Positions 11,176 through 24,200 of a stretch of 64,000 nt of DNA are shown piece after piece. Origin of the DNA: Adiantum capillus-veneris (taxonomy: Eukaryota > Streptophyta > Polypodiopsida > Polypodiales > Pteridaceae); NCBI GenBank assembly GCA_014529385.2, contig CM043952.1, positions 63,104,870-63,168,869 on the forward strand. The letters run 5' to 3'. A program made the position numbers and the translations under genes. How positions within the stretch are numbered: position 1 is the stretch's first letter; each line of letters starts with the position of its first letter. A model generated the notes under the pieces. The model had not been told where the DNA came from, did no database searches, and worked only from the letters and a program-made list of their open reading frames with translations.

Positions 11176-12247
11176 TCCTGCCCCATCTTTCTTTATACAA
11201 ACAATCCCAAAGAGGAACCCCAATATAGCTTCCTAGCCTCTCACCCTCCAAATAGCTCCATTATTTGCCTTTTGTTCTCGACTACGTTTATGCTTCTTAT
11301 CGACACAAACCCCAATATAGCTTCCTAGCCCCTCGCCCTCCAAATAGCCCCATTCTTTGCCTATTATTCTCGACTACGTTTATGCTTCTTATTGACACAA
11401 ACCCAAATCTTAGGGACCTCGATGATTTTAGATATGATTTATCTTTAACATTGGGACTACCTATTATCAACTCTTTTTTCACATGAACCATCATTATTCC
11501 CTTCTCAACTCCTTGGGAAACCCTTCTACCCATTCAGTGCAACCTCGAAATGACATTCCTTGTTGCCTAAACCCTCCCTCTAAACAAATCCAAATCTTGT
11601 GTTTAACCTTTCTCCATCCCAAATGTAGTCCTCAACCCAATGTTTTAAACCACTCTTTCTTCACCTAGGCTCTTTTCACCTATGGCGCCACACCCAAAAC
11701 CTATCCTAATTGTTAGTTACTATCTCAATAAAACTACTAACCTACACTCTCAAAGTGGAAGCTGAAGCACTAAAAGGATACTATCCTAATAAACTCGCTA
11801 TCCTGCTCTTTTCATATGAAAGCTGAAGCATACAAAGTACAGCTAGTCTAATGGCACCACTTTTCAAGTGTCATAAGACTTATTTAAATTCATAAAGAAT
11901 AAATAGTCCATTTGTACCTCTTTGCAGATGTCATAAACTTATCCCTGTCTCACTTACCTTTTGACTCCTAACTTCAACCACCTTTTTAATGAAATCCCCT
12001 CTTGTACATCTCCTAGTTCTTAAATGAACATTTCTCAAGCCCCTAAAGCAGTAGCCGAGGTTTACCTCACAAACTCTAGTTAGCATGCTCAACCTATAAA
12101 TATATCACCAAGAGATTGTAAAAACTTGCCCTGATGAGAGCTCAAAGGTCGAAATGCATTGGCCCTTTTACAATCTCTCTTGCCTTATTTTACATTTTTC
12201 TCTATCTTTTGGAAAGGATCGCACGTCCGGTTTTACATTTTTACAAG
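11176..12247 (+). repeat. Repeat block Y, copy 1
   Basis: About 1.07 kb that recurs at 51060-52132. It contains an internal tandem duplication of about 93 bp (units start near 11217 and 11310, each with TATAGCTTCCTAGCC and CTCGACTAC), also present in copy 2. Near its right end are a TATAAATATA sequence (12095-12104) and a hammerhead-like motif. No protein domain was recognised. Confidence 0.85.
12111..12178 (+). ncRNA. Hammerhead-ribozyme-like motif, type I with minimal stem III, copy 1
   Basis: The order fits a type I hammerhead. Stem I outer helix 12111-12123 pairs perfectly (13 bp) with 12166-12178. An internal loop (ACUU against CC) follows, then GCC 12128-12130 pairs with GGC 12161-12163. 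The core CUGAUGA is at 12131-12137 and GAAA at 12151-12154, with self-complementary AUGCAU (12154-12159) where stem III should be. Predicted cleavage is after 12160. Weakness: stem II (12138-12150) forms only two clean pairs next to the core, as if one base had been lost. Minimal-stem-III type I hammerheads are known from Penelope-like elements. Activity is not shown. Confidence 0.6.
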
Positions 12248-15136
12248 CATAGTTATTTGAAAAAATTGACGCTGCACTTTCCACCTTAGAAACTTTACCC
12301 ATTCGTCAAATCTCACCCCTTCCTCTTCATCAACACATATTTGAAGCTACATCCCACAACATCCATGGTGTGCTTCTCCAATTTGCCTCAATCTCAGGCG
12401 AGCCCTTGCCATATGAAATGCCAAAGCTTCCTTCCACAGTATCCTGCCAGCATATTCTTGAATCTGCCTTAATCTTACGCGTGCCCTTGTCATATGAAAT
12501 GCCGAAACTTTATCCCACTACAGCCATGGCAAACTTCTTCTCAAATCTGCCCTCAGTCGGTGGTGCTACGGGCTGCAGTTTTCTAGGAACTTACACCCGA
12601 CGTCTTAGATTATCTCATACTTTACCCTTGCTTCTTGACAAGTCTATGCCACTGCCCCAATCCCACCCTTTTCACCCTTCAAGGTCTGCGACCTCATACA
12701 TGGAGCGCCCTCTTGTTTTCCTTCATGTAGACCAACACCGAACTAACTCTATGATTGCTTCTCAGTGCAGGTTAGCAATTGCAAGCTCAACACAAGGTCA
12801 GTGCTTGTTTCCCTTACTGCTAATAGCCTCACTTGTTGGGTATTGATCTCCACAAGTACCAGGTCTCGGTGTCACCTCACTCATCCTTTACAAGATCTCA
12901 TGTAGACCAACTAACCCTATAATTGCTTCTCAGTGCAGGTTAGCAATTGCAAGCTCAACACAAGGTCAACGCTTGTTTTCCTTACTGCTAATACCCTCAT
13001 TTCTATTGATCTCCGCAAGTACCAGGTCTCGGTGTCACCTCCCTCATCCTCTCCGTCAGGATCTCATGGTTCTCTCTTAACTTGGCTAGCCTCTTGCTTG
13101 GCTTCAAAGTACCCAAATCAGCTAGTTCCTACACAAGAGATAGACCCAAGGTTCATGGCAATGATGGCTGCCATGGCAACCATGGTGCAGATTGATCTTC
13201 TCAGTGGACTATTATCAACCTACTTAGAGATTTTTGCAAAATGTTCCCTCTTCAATGGAATCTTTACTGACATATTACAAAATGCCACACAATACCCCCC
13301 TCTTTGGTGGTGAGATGCTCTTTAGTCGAGTGTTTATTGAGAAGCTGCTGCAAGCTTTGCTTTTGGTTATGCTGCATGCACCACTTGCCAAGAATCCCAT
13401 CAAGAAACTTAAAAAATAAGATGACTTTGCCCATGTGGAAGTGGCCTACATACCTTTGGAAACCTCAAGTTAACCAAAATAGGAAGGAGATTCCTTTGCA
13501 ATGTGCTCTCCCATCTTCCACATCTTCTATTGAAGTCAGAGCGTATCCTTTACTTTGGAAGGGGCCATTGTCCTACTACAAATGCGGCTCTTCCTTTGTC
13601 CCTCCCACTCATCATTGAGTGTACCCTTGTGTCTTCTTATTTACTAAGCAAAACTCTGGCAGTGATTATTGCTACACATTTTAGCTTGCCCCTTCACCTT
13701 ATTGTGTCCCTTGAGTCCTCCCATAAAGGGTTTTCTGTCTCATCACTTCAAACCCCTAGTCAGGTTATCACTTCCTTTACAAACCTTCTTAGCTCCATAT
13801 TATTCACACCATAGCTTTTTCTTGGTTGTCGGCTCCTTCACCCAAGCATCTTGTAGCTTGGGAGCAGCTTTGCACCTATAAATATCCTTCCTTAATTGCT
13901 CTCTTGTCACTAAGAACCCCTTGTGTAGCCTCCCTTGATGACACACTCGACACATTCTACATCTTTACTCAACCAAGTGTCGGAATACGATAATTTCTCT
14001 CTTGACTCAAAGAGCCCCTTGTGTAACCTCTCTTTGTTGAAACCCTCAGCATCTACTTCATCCTTACTGAGCCAAACATTAGAATTCATAAATCTTGCTT
14101 TATCATAATCTTTATGCTTAAGGAGCCAATGGTCTATATGCTTTCAGATCACAGTTACCCAATCAGAAGCTTGAATCTAAGATGAAACTGCAAGCCAGAA
14201 CGCCCTTATTTGTCTAGCCAAAGCTTGGGGTGTTTTTATAGCTGTGAGGGAGTCAAAACTATCATTACCTTCTACTTCAGTTAATGGATATCAAATATGG
14301 GGCTAATCATCTCATCCTGATGTGCGAACCCACCCTAGTTGTGTGCCACCTAACAAGCTTCATGTATTTTCCAACTCTAATTACCTTACATCCTGCTAGC
14401 ACCCTTTGGTCTCTACCTCTCGAAGTCTGTAGATGAAAAATACCTCTTGTGCGCCTTCCTCACCCCTATTGGGTATGACCCTTGACTTCATTGGTGAAGA
14501 ACACAATGCCTACACTTCTACTTGAACCCTAAACACCTGTGCTTTTACTAATCAATAGTACTATTGAAGCCTCTTTCCTAGCCTTTCTTGCCCTAGAATA
14601 ATAAACCCTCACAACGTTCTTATTCTCAGATTCTCTCATCAAAGCCCACAACCAAGGCACTTGACAATGAAGCTATCTATACCTTCAGGTCCAAAACTGG
14701 CTATTGGCACTTTTGGTTATGCATTTTTGGTGGGGGAGCCAAGGTTTGGTTCCTCTCTTAGAATCAAGGGAAACCTAAAATTATCCAAAATGTGCACATG
14801 GTTGCCCTCAACTAGCCATTAGGCATAAACAGATTTGTGCCAACACCATGGAGGCAGCTATTGCAAGCACTGATTGTCTTGACCATGGTTTAGCCTTGGT
14901 CCCATCACTTTTAGAGAGGAAACATTGCTTTTCCACCCTTTCTCTTTGCTAGGCTTCCAAGGACTTGTCACAATCTCTAATTTCTCTTTATATTAGAGTT
15001 CGTGGGATCAGCAAACAAGGCCCCTCATAGATACCCTAACGTACATAGATGAGCGTTGAGATAGGTCGTTTTACTTTCACCCAAAGAACCTTGGTTGGCC
15101 AAATCAGTCTAAATTCCTTGAGCTTCCCCCTTCCCT
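12248..15136. other. Unassigned repetitive DNA with short tandem duplications
   Basis: C/T-rich plus strand with no recognisable domain. It contains a roughly 78-bp duplication near 12390-12530 (both units carry CATATGAAATGCC), a 175-bp duplication (12724-13065) and diverged units of about 100 bp near 13900-14100 (CCCCTTGTGTAGCC / CCCCTTGTGTAACC). The 158-codon frame at 12370-12846 lies across these repeats and I do not regard it as a gene. Confidence 0.5.
12724..13065. repeat. Tandem duplication, unit about 175 bp
   Basis: Units start at CATGTAGACCAAC (12724) and CATGTAGACCAAC (12899). Both include CTTCTCAGTGCAGG and CAAGTACCAGGTCTCGG. The second unit is slightly shorter. Confidence 0.85.
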
Positions 15137-15320
15137 TGTCAGGCCAAGGGTAGGACCGGGCAGCAGGCCAAGGGCCAAGGACTAAGTGGCTCAGTGTGGC
15201 TAGGAGCTGAGGACCGAGCATAAGTTAAGGGGTCCTACTTGCAAGGGCCACGGGCGCCAGGGGCTATAAGTAGGGAGGTTGGGAGGAGAACGTTATGCCA
15301 GTCCATCCTTTGGCCTTTCC
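15137..15320 (+). repeat. Element B 5' LTR
   Basis: Starts TGTCAGGCCAAGG and contains TATAAGTAGGGAGG (from 15265), a likely TATA region. Its last part (GTTATGCCAGTCCATCC..GGCCTTTC) is repeated at 31488-31516. Confidence 0.75.
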
Positions 15321-15322
15321 AC

Positions 15323-15334
15323 TGGCATCAGAGC
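15323..15334 (+). other. Element B primer-binding site
   Basis: TGGCATCAGAGC has one difference from the common copia site for initiator tRNA-Met. It lies directly after the LTR. Confidence 0.75.
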
Positions 15335-15351
15335 TATGGAGGAGGGGGAAG

Positions 15352-15353
<2 letters not shown>

Positions 15354-15395
<42 letters not shown>
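15354..15395. repeat. (CT)n microsatellite
   Basis: Uninterrupted CT run just inside element B, 20 bp after the primer site. Confidence 0.95.
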
Positions 15396-15401
<6 letters not shown>

Positions 15402-17729
15402 GCATGGGGCATGGCCTCCACCTCTCCAGATTCTTCGCAGGGGGCATTGCCTCCACCTCTCCAGATTCTTCTCTCTTTCCAACTTCTTCAAGAACAAGAC
15501 GTGCATGTCTTGCATGATCATGCAACCATGGTGTGCAAGGAGCCTAAGTAGGCGGTCAAGGTTGAGGCACATGCAACCGTGGTGTGCAAGGAGGCTAAGC
15601 AGGCGGTCTGGGTCGAGGCACACCGCGTGTGCAGAATCCCTTGCCAGGCGGGAGGCCCTGCTTGTTGATATGCACAAAAACTATCATTGAGGAGCTCGTT
15701 TGACACGCTGGAGAGCATGCTTGAGGGTTCGTCACTTGGCCGCCTTGTGTTGACAACTCCCATGCGCGCGATGGCTCCTCTTCCTCTGCACAGTGCATGC
15801 AGTCTGCCATGGCTACGAGGTGTTCACACAGGTCACTTAAGTGACCTTAGGTTTTCTTGGATAAGAGGTAGATCCCACGGCGTTTGGTTTTGAAGACAGC
15901 ATAGAGCCAACGATCAGTAGGTTCGAGTATTGCGGGCTAGAAAAGTTAAAGACGGTTGCAAATGGCACCTCCAAATCATTTGCTGAGCGTACGATCGTCG
16001 ATAGAGAAAGGAAAGTCCTTAGCACCACCAACAAAAGGGTTGAGACATGCAGGGCATGGAAGGTGCAAGAATGACATTGGAAAGCATCCGGTTTATAGCA
16101 TGTGAAGACCTACAAATACGAACTTCAACAATATCTGTATACCATAGTGAACTGCAAATCATGGTGTGTTTGGGCGGTTACTGAAAGCCATAAGTGGCTA
16201 GTAATACATGTACTCGGAAACACAAAGTGTTAGCCCAATTTTCAGGGCTAAATCGACAAACAGCATGCTCTCAAGATGCTCCAAGGGATGTGCTCGTGGG
16301 TTGACTTGAACAAGGTTCAGATGGAGCACCATGATCGAGACTGATCAACAGGCAGTGGTGGTAACGAATGTCAATGCACCGCGGGTTGATTCTTTGTCGC
16401 TTAGTGACACGATTTTTTGACATGCAGGGCATGAGTATTGTCCTATGAAGCAAAGGCTTCATTTTGCTAGGACATGGCTCCTAGGCGGGTTGTCTAATCA
16501 GATAACGATGGGACCCACCTATTGTTGGCAAGCGGGCTTCGACAAGTTTTCTACGCCATCACGAGAGCAGAGCTTCGTCTACAAATCCTCCGGATTACAA
16601 TAATCCAACCAATCAGGTACAAGGTACATATTTTGCACGAATTCTTTCTTTTTGTTTTTCAATGCATACTACAATTCGACATGGTCGATTATTTGTGAAT
16701 GCTCGACATGGTTAACTTTCTTTTGCAATGCCCTTGTCAATTGAAAAGAGTATGTTTGCTATGTGCACCAGAACTACATGAGTACTTATGTGAAGCAAGG
16801 CTTCCCTTTTGGGTATTTGGCATTGTGATTTTCTCAGTTTGGAATATGCTCTTAGCATACAAACTGGGAGAACTTTCCAGAAAGTTGCAGGTTTTTACAT
16901 CCCATACGGGTGTATATGATACATACGCTAACTCACTCCAGGAGTACATATGGCTATGAGTCGAATTTCATCAAACTACCAGAAACCGCGCCACAAGTGG
17001 GCGATAAGGTTAGTCCATTTCAAGTTATGTTTGTTCTTGTCTATGTTTTACTTTTCATTTTGGAATCGATCTCTCTGTTCTGCAAAGAAAAGTGCTTGGA
17101 TAGACTCCATAAGAAGTTGTTGTACAAAGCAAAGTGCTTGGGTAGACTCCATGTGAAGCACGGATTCTCTTATGTGCCAATGTAATATCAATTGAGTTCT
17201 TCAAATCAGTGGTAATGGCACACATCTTTGGCACTATGTGGATATAAGCTCATAGTTTACACAACGGTGCACTGTGATGTATCCATGCGAGTGTCCTCGT
17301 GCCAGGCACGTATAGCACATGCTTACATGGTTGAGATTGTCCTTGAAGCAAGGGCTTCTTATTCTATATTTTTGGTTGGTATGCATGGCATACTAGTCTG
17401 ATGGCAGTACAAACCCATCCTTGCATACGCTTCCGCTATAGCACTAGCTACTCTGTTAAGGACGAGCTCAGTTATTGATGTTTTAAAACATTTTGTGTGT
17501 ATGAGTATTCAGAGGCAAAGTGCCATCCATATGCACCTTGTTACAATCACGATCACATATACAGTAAGTGAATCAAGATGTGGTCTCTGGTACCTCTCTC
17601 TCCGAGAGCGTGGTACAAGTACATTGTTGTACGCTTATATGATAAGCTGAGAAACTGACATGGTCTGCACTAGATCATGTGCAAGGGGCATACAACACAT
17701 TCACATAAGAGATTTTCATTAGCCCAGAA

Positions 17730-17731
<2 letters not shown>

Positions 17732-17775
<44 letters not shown>
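17732..17775. repeat. (CT)n microsatellite followed by C run
   Basis: A perfect CT tract inside element B that runs into eight C residues. Confidence 0.95.
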
Positions 17776-17777
<2 letters not shown>

Positions 17778-20318
17778 CCCCCTTCCTCATTCTCTACGAG
17801 AAAGGTACAACTAGGCATAATTTTTCTCAACTCTTACTATGTCGATATGGTAATAGGACGGGCTAATAGCCATCTATTTTTGAAGGGCTAAGAGCCACCT
17901 ATTTTGCAATGGCTAAGCGCCATTTGTTTTGTAATCCATCCGTGATCGAACAAATCTATTCAATTGAGTACCCATTGATTTTAAAGGTCAAGCAAGTTTC
18001 TTGCCATTACTAATTTATTGGGTCTTATTTTAGCACTACACACTTTGAGTGTGTAGATCAAGTTGAGTTTTGCAAGTCTCAAACTTGGCAATGCGTCTCT
18101 CTACCAAGGTGTATAGATGAAGCAAGCAATTCAAGACAACACGGCTATTCACAAAACCCCTAGATTATGGAATTTTGGGTCTAGATAATATCCCCTTGTG
18201 AATACTATTCCACCTTGAATGGATCTTCTATTTTATCTATAGCACTACGAGTGTCTATACAAATACATACAGTTTTGGGATAAGACTCAACTGTTTTGGG
18301 ATAAGACTCAACTCGTGCTTACTACATCACTTATTAAAGTGTCACAAGCTGCCACGGGGTAGTGGACACATTTCAACATCCAAAGGAGTGTAATGCCATG
18401 GGTAAACCCAAGAGGGGTTACAGACATAGGCCAAGGGCTAGTTGAGGAGTTTTCGTGCAAACTTTAACCAAGGGTTTTGACAATGTTAATTTTAACCAAG
18501 GGGTCTGGATTGCAAGGGCAACACCCAAGGTTACGGGTGCAATATTACTTGCATTTCACTAATTTTCAATTAGTATTCCTCGGCGTTTGCAGGTGGGAAA
18601 TTTGGGCAGGGTGTGCAAACTATGTTATCCTCCATTTTTGCTCTTAAGCGAGGTGGCAAGGTCATGTAAGAGCCAAGAAATTTGGGTTGTAGTGTCCAAA
18701 ATAAGTTTCTGCATTATGCAGTTATAGACACACTTGTAGGGTTTATTTGGCACATGTTGTCACATGGGATGCAACATGGTCTAAGAACTCAAGGAGTTCG
18801 GTTTAGCCAATGTGGAGCAAGGCTAATGAGGGTCCCTCTCACTCCCGTTGTAGAGTGTTTGTTGTTACCTCCACGTACAAGTACATCTCGTACTTGAAGG
18901 ATGTTCTTTTTTTAGAAACCCTTACATGAGACATATTCCACATGTGGAGGATACGAGTCTCTGGGGGACTGACACTGGCACCAACCATTTAGATTTTGTG
19001 TCACGACAAAGTCCCTAGGTGCCGGTCAAATCTATTTTCTAGACCATTTTTTCAACACGACGTATCAAGAGCAATTTTGGTGGCCAAAAATTGTCGGATA
19101 CTTAGAATGACTTGTTAAGGTACAAGTGCAGCTAAACAACATTACAAATGGTTGTTTATGCATATAGCAAGGCTATGAGTTGTTAATGAAAAGGTTTCAT
19201 GTTTGTACCTAGAAGTGATTACTGTTTCACCTTCTATTATGGTACAAACGTTTCAACAAGACTTACAAATGATTGCAGCTGATAGTATTTAGTTTCTTTT
19301 CAAAACTATTTACACTCCTTCTTAATGTGTGCTAGGAGCATCACATTCGCCATAAGTATTGGCAAGTATGATCATGGATGTACAGGTACAAATCTGTTTT
19401 TGCTAAATGCATGCACGCTGTGTTATGGGCCCTGGTGTTTAGCAAACGTTGATTTGGAGCGGCATGCATATTCATCACATTAGTTGCTTATGAAGCATTT
19501 TTGCACTCTAAGTGCAGTATCTCTATGAGATTTCTTTTGGGGTCTACCAATCACCAATAGAGGTCATGGCTTGGTTTGGGTGCTTGTGGATTTTTCAGGT
19601 TAACCAAGATGGTTATTCTGGACATTTTTGTTTGCTCAGCAATGTTGTATGATATGGTGATCCCCGTTTACCAGTCTGACTGGGAAGATTGTTTCTAAAC
19701 CGTGGGAAAAAACACCTCAGCACTGTCAGTTATCCAAGGGGATAGGTAGATTACAAAGGATAATCTGGTGCTAAAGGATATACAAAGTGCGTACATTAGC
19801 ACCAAGCAATCCAATTAATAAGCATTTATTGCTCTACTTGGAGTTTGCTTACCATAAGTTAAAGCATGTTTGTGACTACGTTTAGTCTCTTCATGTATAA
19901 GTCAGGTTCTCAACCTGGAACACCAGCTATGGTGGGTTGTTTACTGATGAAATTTGAGAACAAATCAAGGACTTACACTTGGCTGATGAGTTATGTCAGC
20001 AAATTACTTTCATGAAAAGTGAAACAAGGTACTCTTTTGGGTACATCTTAGGTGTGATTACTTGTTTAGCATGCTCATGTGCGTTCTAAATGAAGTCTAC
20101 ACACTATGATTGGATAAGAACCTGTAACATAAGGTAGTTACAAATGGACAACAATGTGGAAAAATCAAGATGTTGCTCTTGGTTTCATTGAACCTCCTAC
20201 TAAACCGTGTTTCGATCAAGCAAATAGCTGGATCCATGAAGGCTGCCACTGTGGAAAACATTAGTGTATCATCACTCTTGTTTTTGAGGACAAAACTGCT
20301 TCTCCAAGGGGGGAGTTA

Positions 20319-20454
20319 TGTCAGGGCAAGGGTAGCAAGCCAAGGGCCAGGGACTTAGTGGCTCAGTGTGGCTAGGAGCCGAGGGCTAGACATAAGTTAA
20401 GGGGTCCTACTTGCAAGGGCTAGGGGGTATAAGTAGGAAGGTTGGGAGGAGAAC
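20319..20454 (+). repeat. Element B 3' LTR, left part
   Basis: Starts TGTCAGGGCAAGGG directly after the polypurine tract and matches 15137-15280. It is cut at AGAAC by element A; the remaining part is at 31488-31516. Confidence 0.75.
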
Positions 20455-20961
20455 TGGAATTGGAGCTGATCTCTTGAGATAGCTAATTCCAATGTTAGAA
20501 GATTTCAGCTACTGATGATGTGTTAGTTTAGACAGTCGACTGGATAGAGAATCAGAAACTAAACTGGAATTTATCTACTGGAATGAGAATCAAACTATGT
20601 ACTGAAAATAATAATCAGATTTAGATTCAGAGTACTGGATACAGAGTAAGTGTGACTGGAATATCTGTCGTGATTGGAATTACAGATGAAAGAGTACAAT
20701 AAGTATGATGTGATTTACAGATAGAGTATAGCCGACAACAACTGCCAATGATTGACAACTCAAGTACAAATGCCGCCAAAATGCTGATCCGACTATGCTC
20801 AAGATTATGCTAACCCAAATGCCAGCCCGATTACAATGTAATGGGCCCTATTTATATACCTTGGGTTTACCATGGTAATTACCGGAGTAATTACTGACGA
20901 ATTCACTGCTCGTCTCATAAGAGAACGTTCCCACTTAGTGAAGCTGTCTCAGCCGTCTACA
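20455..20961 (-). repeat. Element A 3' LTR
   Basis: 507 bp, TGTAGACGG...AATTCCA on the minus strand. Plus-strand TTTATATACC (20851-20860) marks a TATA box on the minus strand (GGTATATAAATAGGG). Confidence 0.92.
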
Positions 20962-20980
20962 TCCTTCCCTCCTTTCTTGA
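20962..20980 (-). other. Element A polypurine tract
   Basis: On the minus strand AAGAAAGGAGGGAAGGA abuts the start of the 3' LTR, the expected plus-strand priming site. Confidence 0.75.
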
Positions 20981-21251
20981 ATTTGGCAGGATTCCAAAAT
21001 TTCTGAAAAAATTCCCTTGTCTGATTCTGATTTGAGACTGAAAAATCCACCGTCTGGTTATGATGTTGGGGATTGGACTTGACCAATGATAGAATGGCCA
21101 TACAAAGACCAAGATAGAGCTCTCATCGTCTACACAAACTGATATCAACCTTCCAGCTGAGGAAGAAAAGTCACCACTGAATTCTGAGATGGAACTACCC
21201 AGTATCCTTCCATTGAACCAGCTTCCGTTTGCCCTTTGACCTGGATGGCGT

Positions 21252-24200
21252 CTAAGAAGTCCCAGTACCAACATTCTCCTTCTGAATGAGTCGATAAATG
21301 GCATCCTTCTCAAGCTGATCCCGCCTTTCTGTGGTCATCTCTACTTCATAAGGCATGAGGGAATGATAGGTTTTGGTGTCAGTATCATAAAGCGTGCGTC
21401 TGCCTTTGGTGATCCTGGTTCTGGCGAGCTTGTGACAATGCGAAGCAGTATGGATCCATCCTTCTGGAAGAGGGTGATTAGTTTTGACCCGAGCTTTGAA
21501 AAGAATCTCAGCCATCTCCCTATACTGTGGTGCCAGGCCTGCCTTAGCTGCAATATCCTTTTCAGGAAATTTAGAAGATTCGACAGTAAGTTGCACCAGC
21601 TGATTAGTGATCTTGGTGAGGCCCCTGATCTCAAATCTTCCACTGTCCCATACATATCTGGATCCTCTGCATCTCTTCTTTCAGCACATGAATATCATTG
21701 AGTTGGAGAGCATCATTGAACAATGTTTGCCAAGTTTTCCATTCCACAGTCGATTGCTCATACCAATCCTGGAGCTCATCAATAATCTTGAAGTATGTAA
21801 GGCGATCAACTGGTTCTGGATGTTGAGGATAAAGTGATGGAAAAAATCTTGGCAGCTCCGTCTCTCTTGCTGGAAAGGCATACAAGAGAACTAGAGAATC
21901 AGACACGAATTCTAAAAAATTGAGAACAGCTTGGTTCTCTTGCTGCATCATCTTTCTGGTGATTCTCACTAGCTGAAACAATTTGCAGAGAGCAGTTGCA
22001 TGTTCTCCGACTGACATTCTAGTATGAGGTCCTTTACTAGTGGCTGTCTGATCCTCAAGAATGGCCCTTACTCTCTGATCCAAGACTCCTCTGGCAATTT
22101 GCATCTGCACCAAAACCTCCTTTAACTGCTCCCTAACATCCTTCATACATTTGTAAGTTGGTTTGTTTCCCAGTAGAAGTTCTAATTCAAGAGCGAGAGA
22201 GCGACAATCTGCAGTAGATTGTCTTTGCAAATGTGGGTTGGTCACTCTCTCTTCAGCAGTGATTATCCATTCAGGAACCCTTTTCAGCAGCTGGACTATG
22301 CTGGGATGCGCAGGTAAACGGCAAGTTTCTTGATTATGAAAAGCCATTGATTTCCAATGCTCCACCATTTCCCTGGTCCCGACATACAGCCTTTGAAACT
22401 GTTCCAAATTAGACAGGAGATCATCATCCTCCAGATATTGTCTGGTTATAGAAGCCTGATGATGTCTCAATTGCCTGTTCAAGGTGATAAGCTGTAAGGA
22501 ATGCTGTTGATCAGCCACTGGTCCCTCATCTCTAACTTTTCTTTTCCCTTTAACCTCCCTACTGAGCTGGGATCAATTTGTTGGCTGATTCCCAGTATGA
22601 CTGGGATGTTGTTCTTCTATCTGCTGATTACCCGACTGCTGCCCTTCATTCTGGCCTTCATGCTGGCCTGGCTGTGGCTGACCTCCGTCAGTTGGCCCTA
22701 TGCCACCAGTACCAGGTCCTGGAGGTGGAGATGGAGGTGGGGCATCATCATCATCATTAGTATGCCCTTGTTCTTGGTCATCCTCCTCCTTATCAGCTCC
22801 TTCGTCCTTATCTTCTTCTTCCTTACCTTCTTCTGCTTCATTCAGGGAATTTTGATGCTCAATATAATCCAGTATTTCTTGATTCATCAGAGCATTATTA
22901 TACTCAGCCACTTTGTCCTGCAAATCACTTTGCATAGTCTCCATCAAAGACTTCAAATTTTCCAGATCAAAGACAGCATTGCCTGCTGGGTTTAAAATTT
23001 CAGCCAGGCTCTTATAAATGTATCTGTCAGTGAGGAAAGCCTTCAGAGCGGTATGGCAAATAAACAAGGAGTTGAAGTCAACTCTCTTCATTTTCAGCAT
23101 CGTTTCAGCCCGTTTTGCAGCTCTCAGCGCTTCATTCCTTTGTTCCCTCACAATCTGCATATCCGACTCAGCCTTCACTAACTTGCTTTTTAAGAGCCCA
23201 ATAGCCCTATATGAATGAGCTTCAAGTAGTCGATGGTGCAGATTTTGCTCATCTCTTGTTGTCTTCAGGTTCTGAATCTGGTCTTCAACGTCCTTCAAGT
23301 CAGCTTTAGCCTTTTTCAGTTCATCTTCTGACCCTGCTGCATTTAACATTTGTCCCATGCAGTGGACAATAGTATTCCAAGAAGACTGAATGAGGACTGA
23401 GCATCCGTCCTTTACTGTAGATGGGTCAGAATCAATAGGCTCATATACTGTCACTGGAGCCATATAGGGTAAGGCTACATAATCAGCTTTCTGTATAAGA
23501 GATGCCCTTTCAATGGATGGGTCTGCATCTGCTGCAACCTATCCTTCTTTACCAGGTGCAAAGCCTCTTCATTATTTGAAATAGAGACACCACCCAGTAA
23601 GGTTGGAGAAGCTGGACCTTTGCCTTTGTCCACATCCGACTGCTCTGCTACCTTCTCAGAAGTCGACGCCTTTGCCTAATCTTGGCCAATACATTTTGAG
23701 CAGGTTGTTTATCGGTTTGGCTCACTATCGCCTTTTCAGTATTCATAGTTTTGACGTGACTCTCTATCTGCTTCAGAAAAGCACTGCTCTTCGTCAGTGT
23801 CATTTTTGGTTTCTTTGAACTACCAGCCTGATCTTCAGTGGCTTTCCTTTTCAGACCAGTTGGAGTAGTTTGACTGCCCGTGGCTTCGTCATCTGAGGAC
23901 ATATCAATATTCTTCGGCTCTGAAACTGGCTTCTCACTCCAAGCCGATTTTACATGGCCATGAGCATCTGGAGCAGTGGCCCAATACAAAAATTGCCAAA
24001 CATACCAAGCTGTTAAAACACTCTGGGATTTCAACTTAGCAGTTTGCTGAAGCATGTTGTGTGACAGGATTTGACAAAGGTTGATAGAGACCTTTGAATC
24101 CAATGTCTTGGCCAACAACATAGCAAAGACTTTCTCAGATACATATGTTGGATTATTTTTAAGGCTTACTGCTTCGGCCACAAACCTGTAAAGCAGTAGA

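Larger units (their letters stand above)
15335..20318 (+). other. Element B interior, apparently non-coding
   Basis: About 5 kb without a retroelement domain. It has a CT tract (15354-15395), a doubled CCACCTCTCCAGATTCTTC word (15418-15470), a 51-bp tandem repeat (units at 15521 and 15572), duplicated CTTGG(A/G)TAGACTCCAT units near 17095-17150 and a second CT tract (17732-17775). It ends in a polypurine tract. The open frames near 15264-15810 come from the CT tract and tandem units, not from a conserved protein. Confidence 0.55.

Noticed and set aside
12370..12846. 158-codon frame as a host gene
   Set aside because: It crosses tandem duplications (repeated PYEMPKL text) and shows no family signature.
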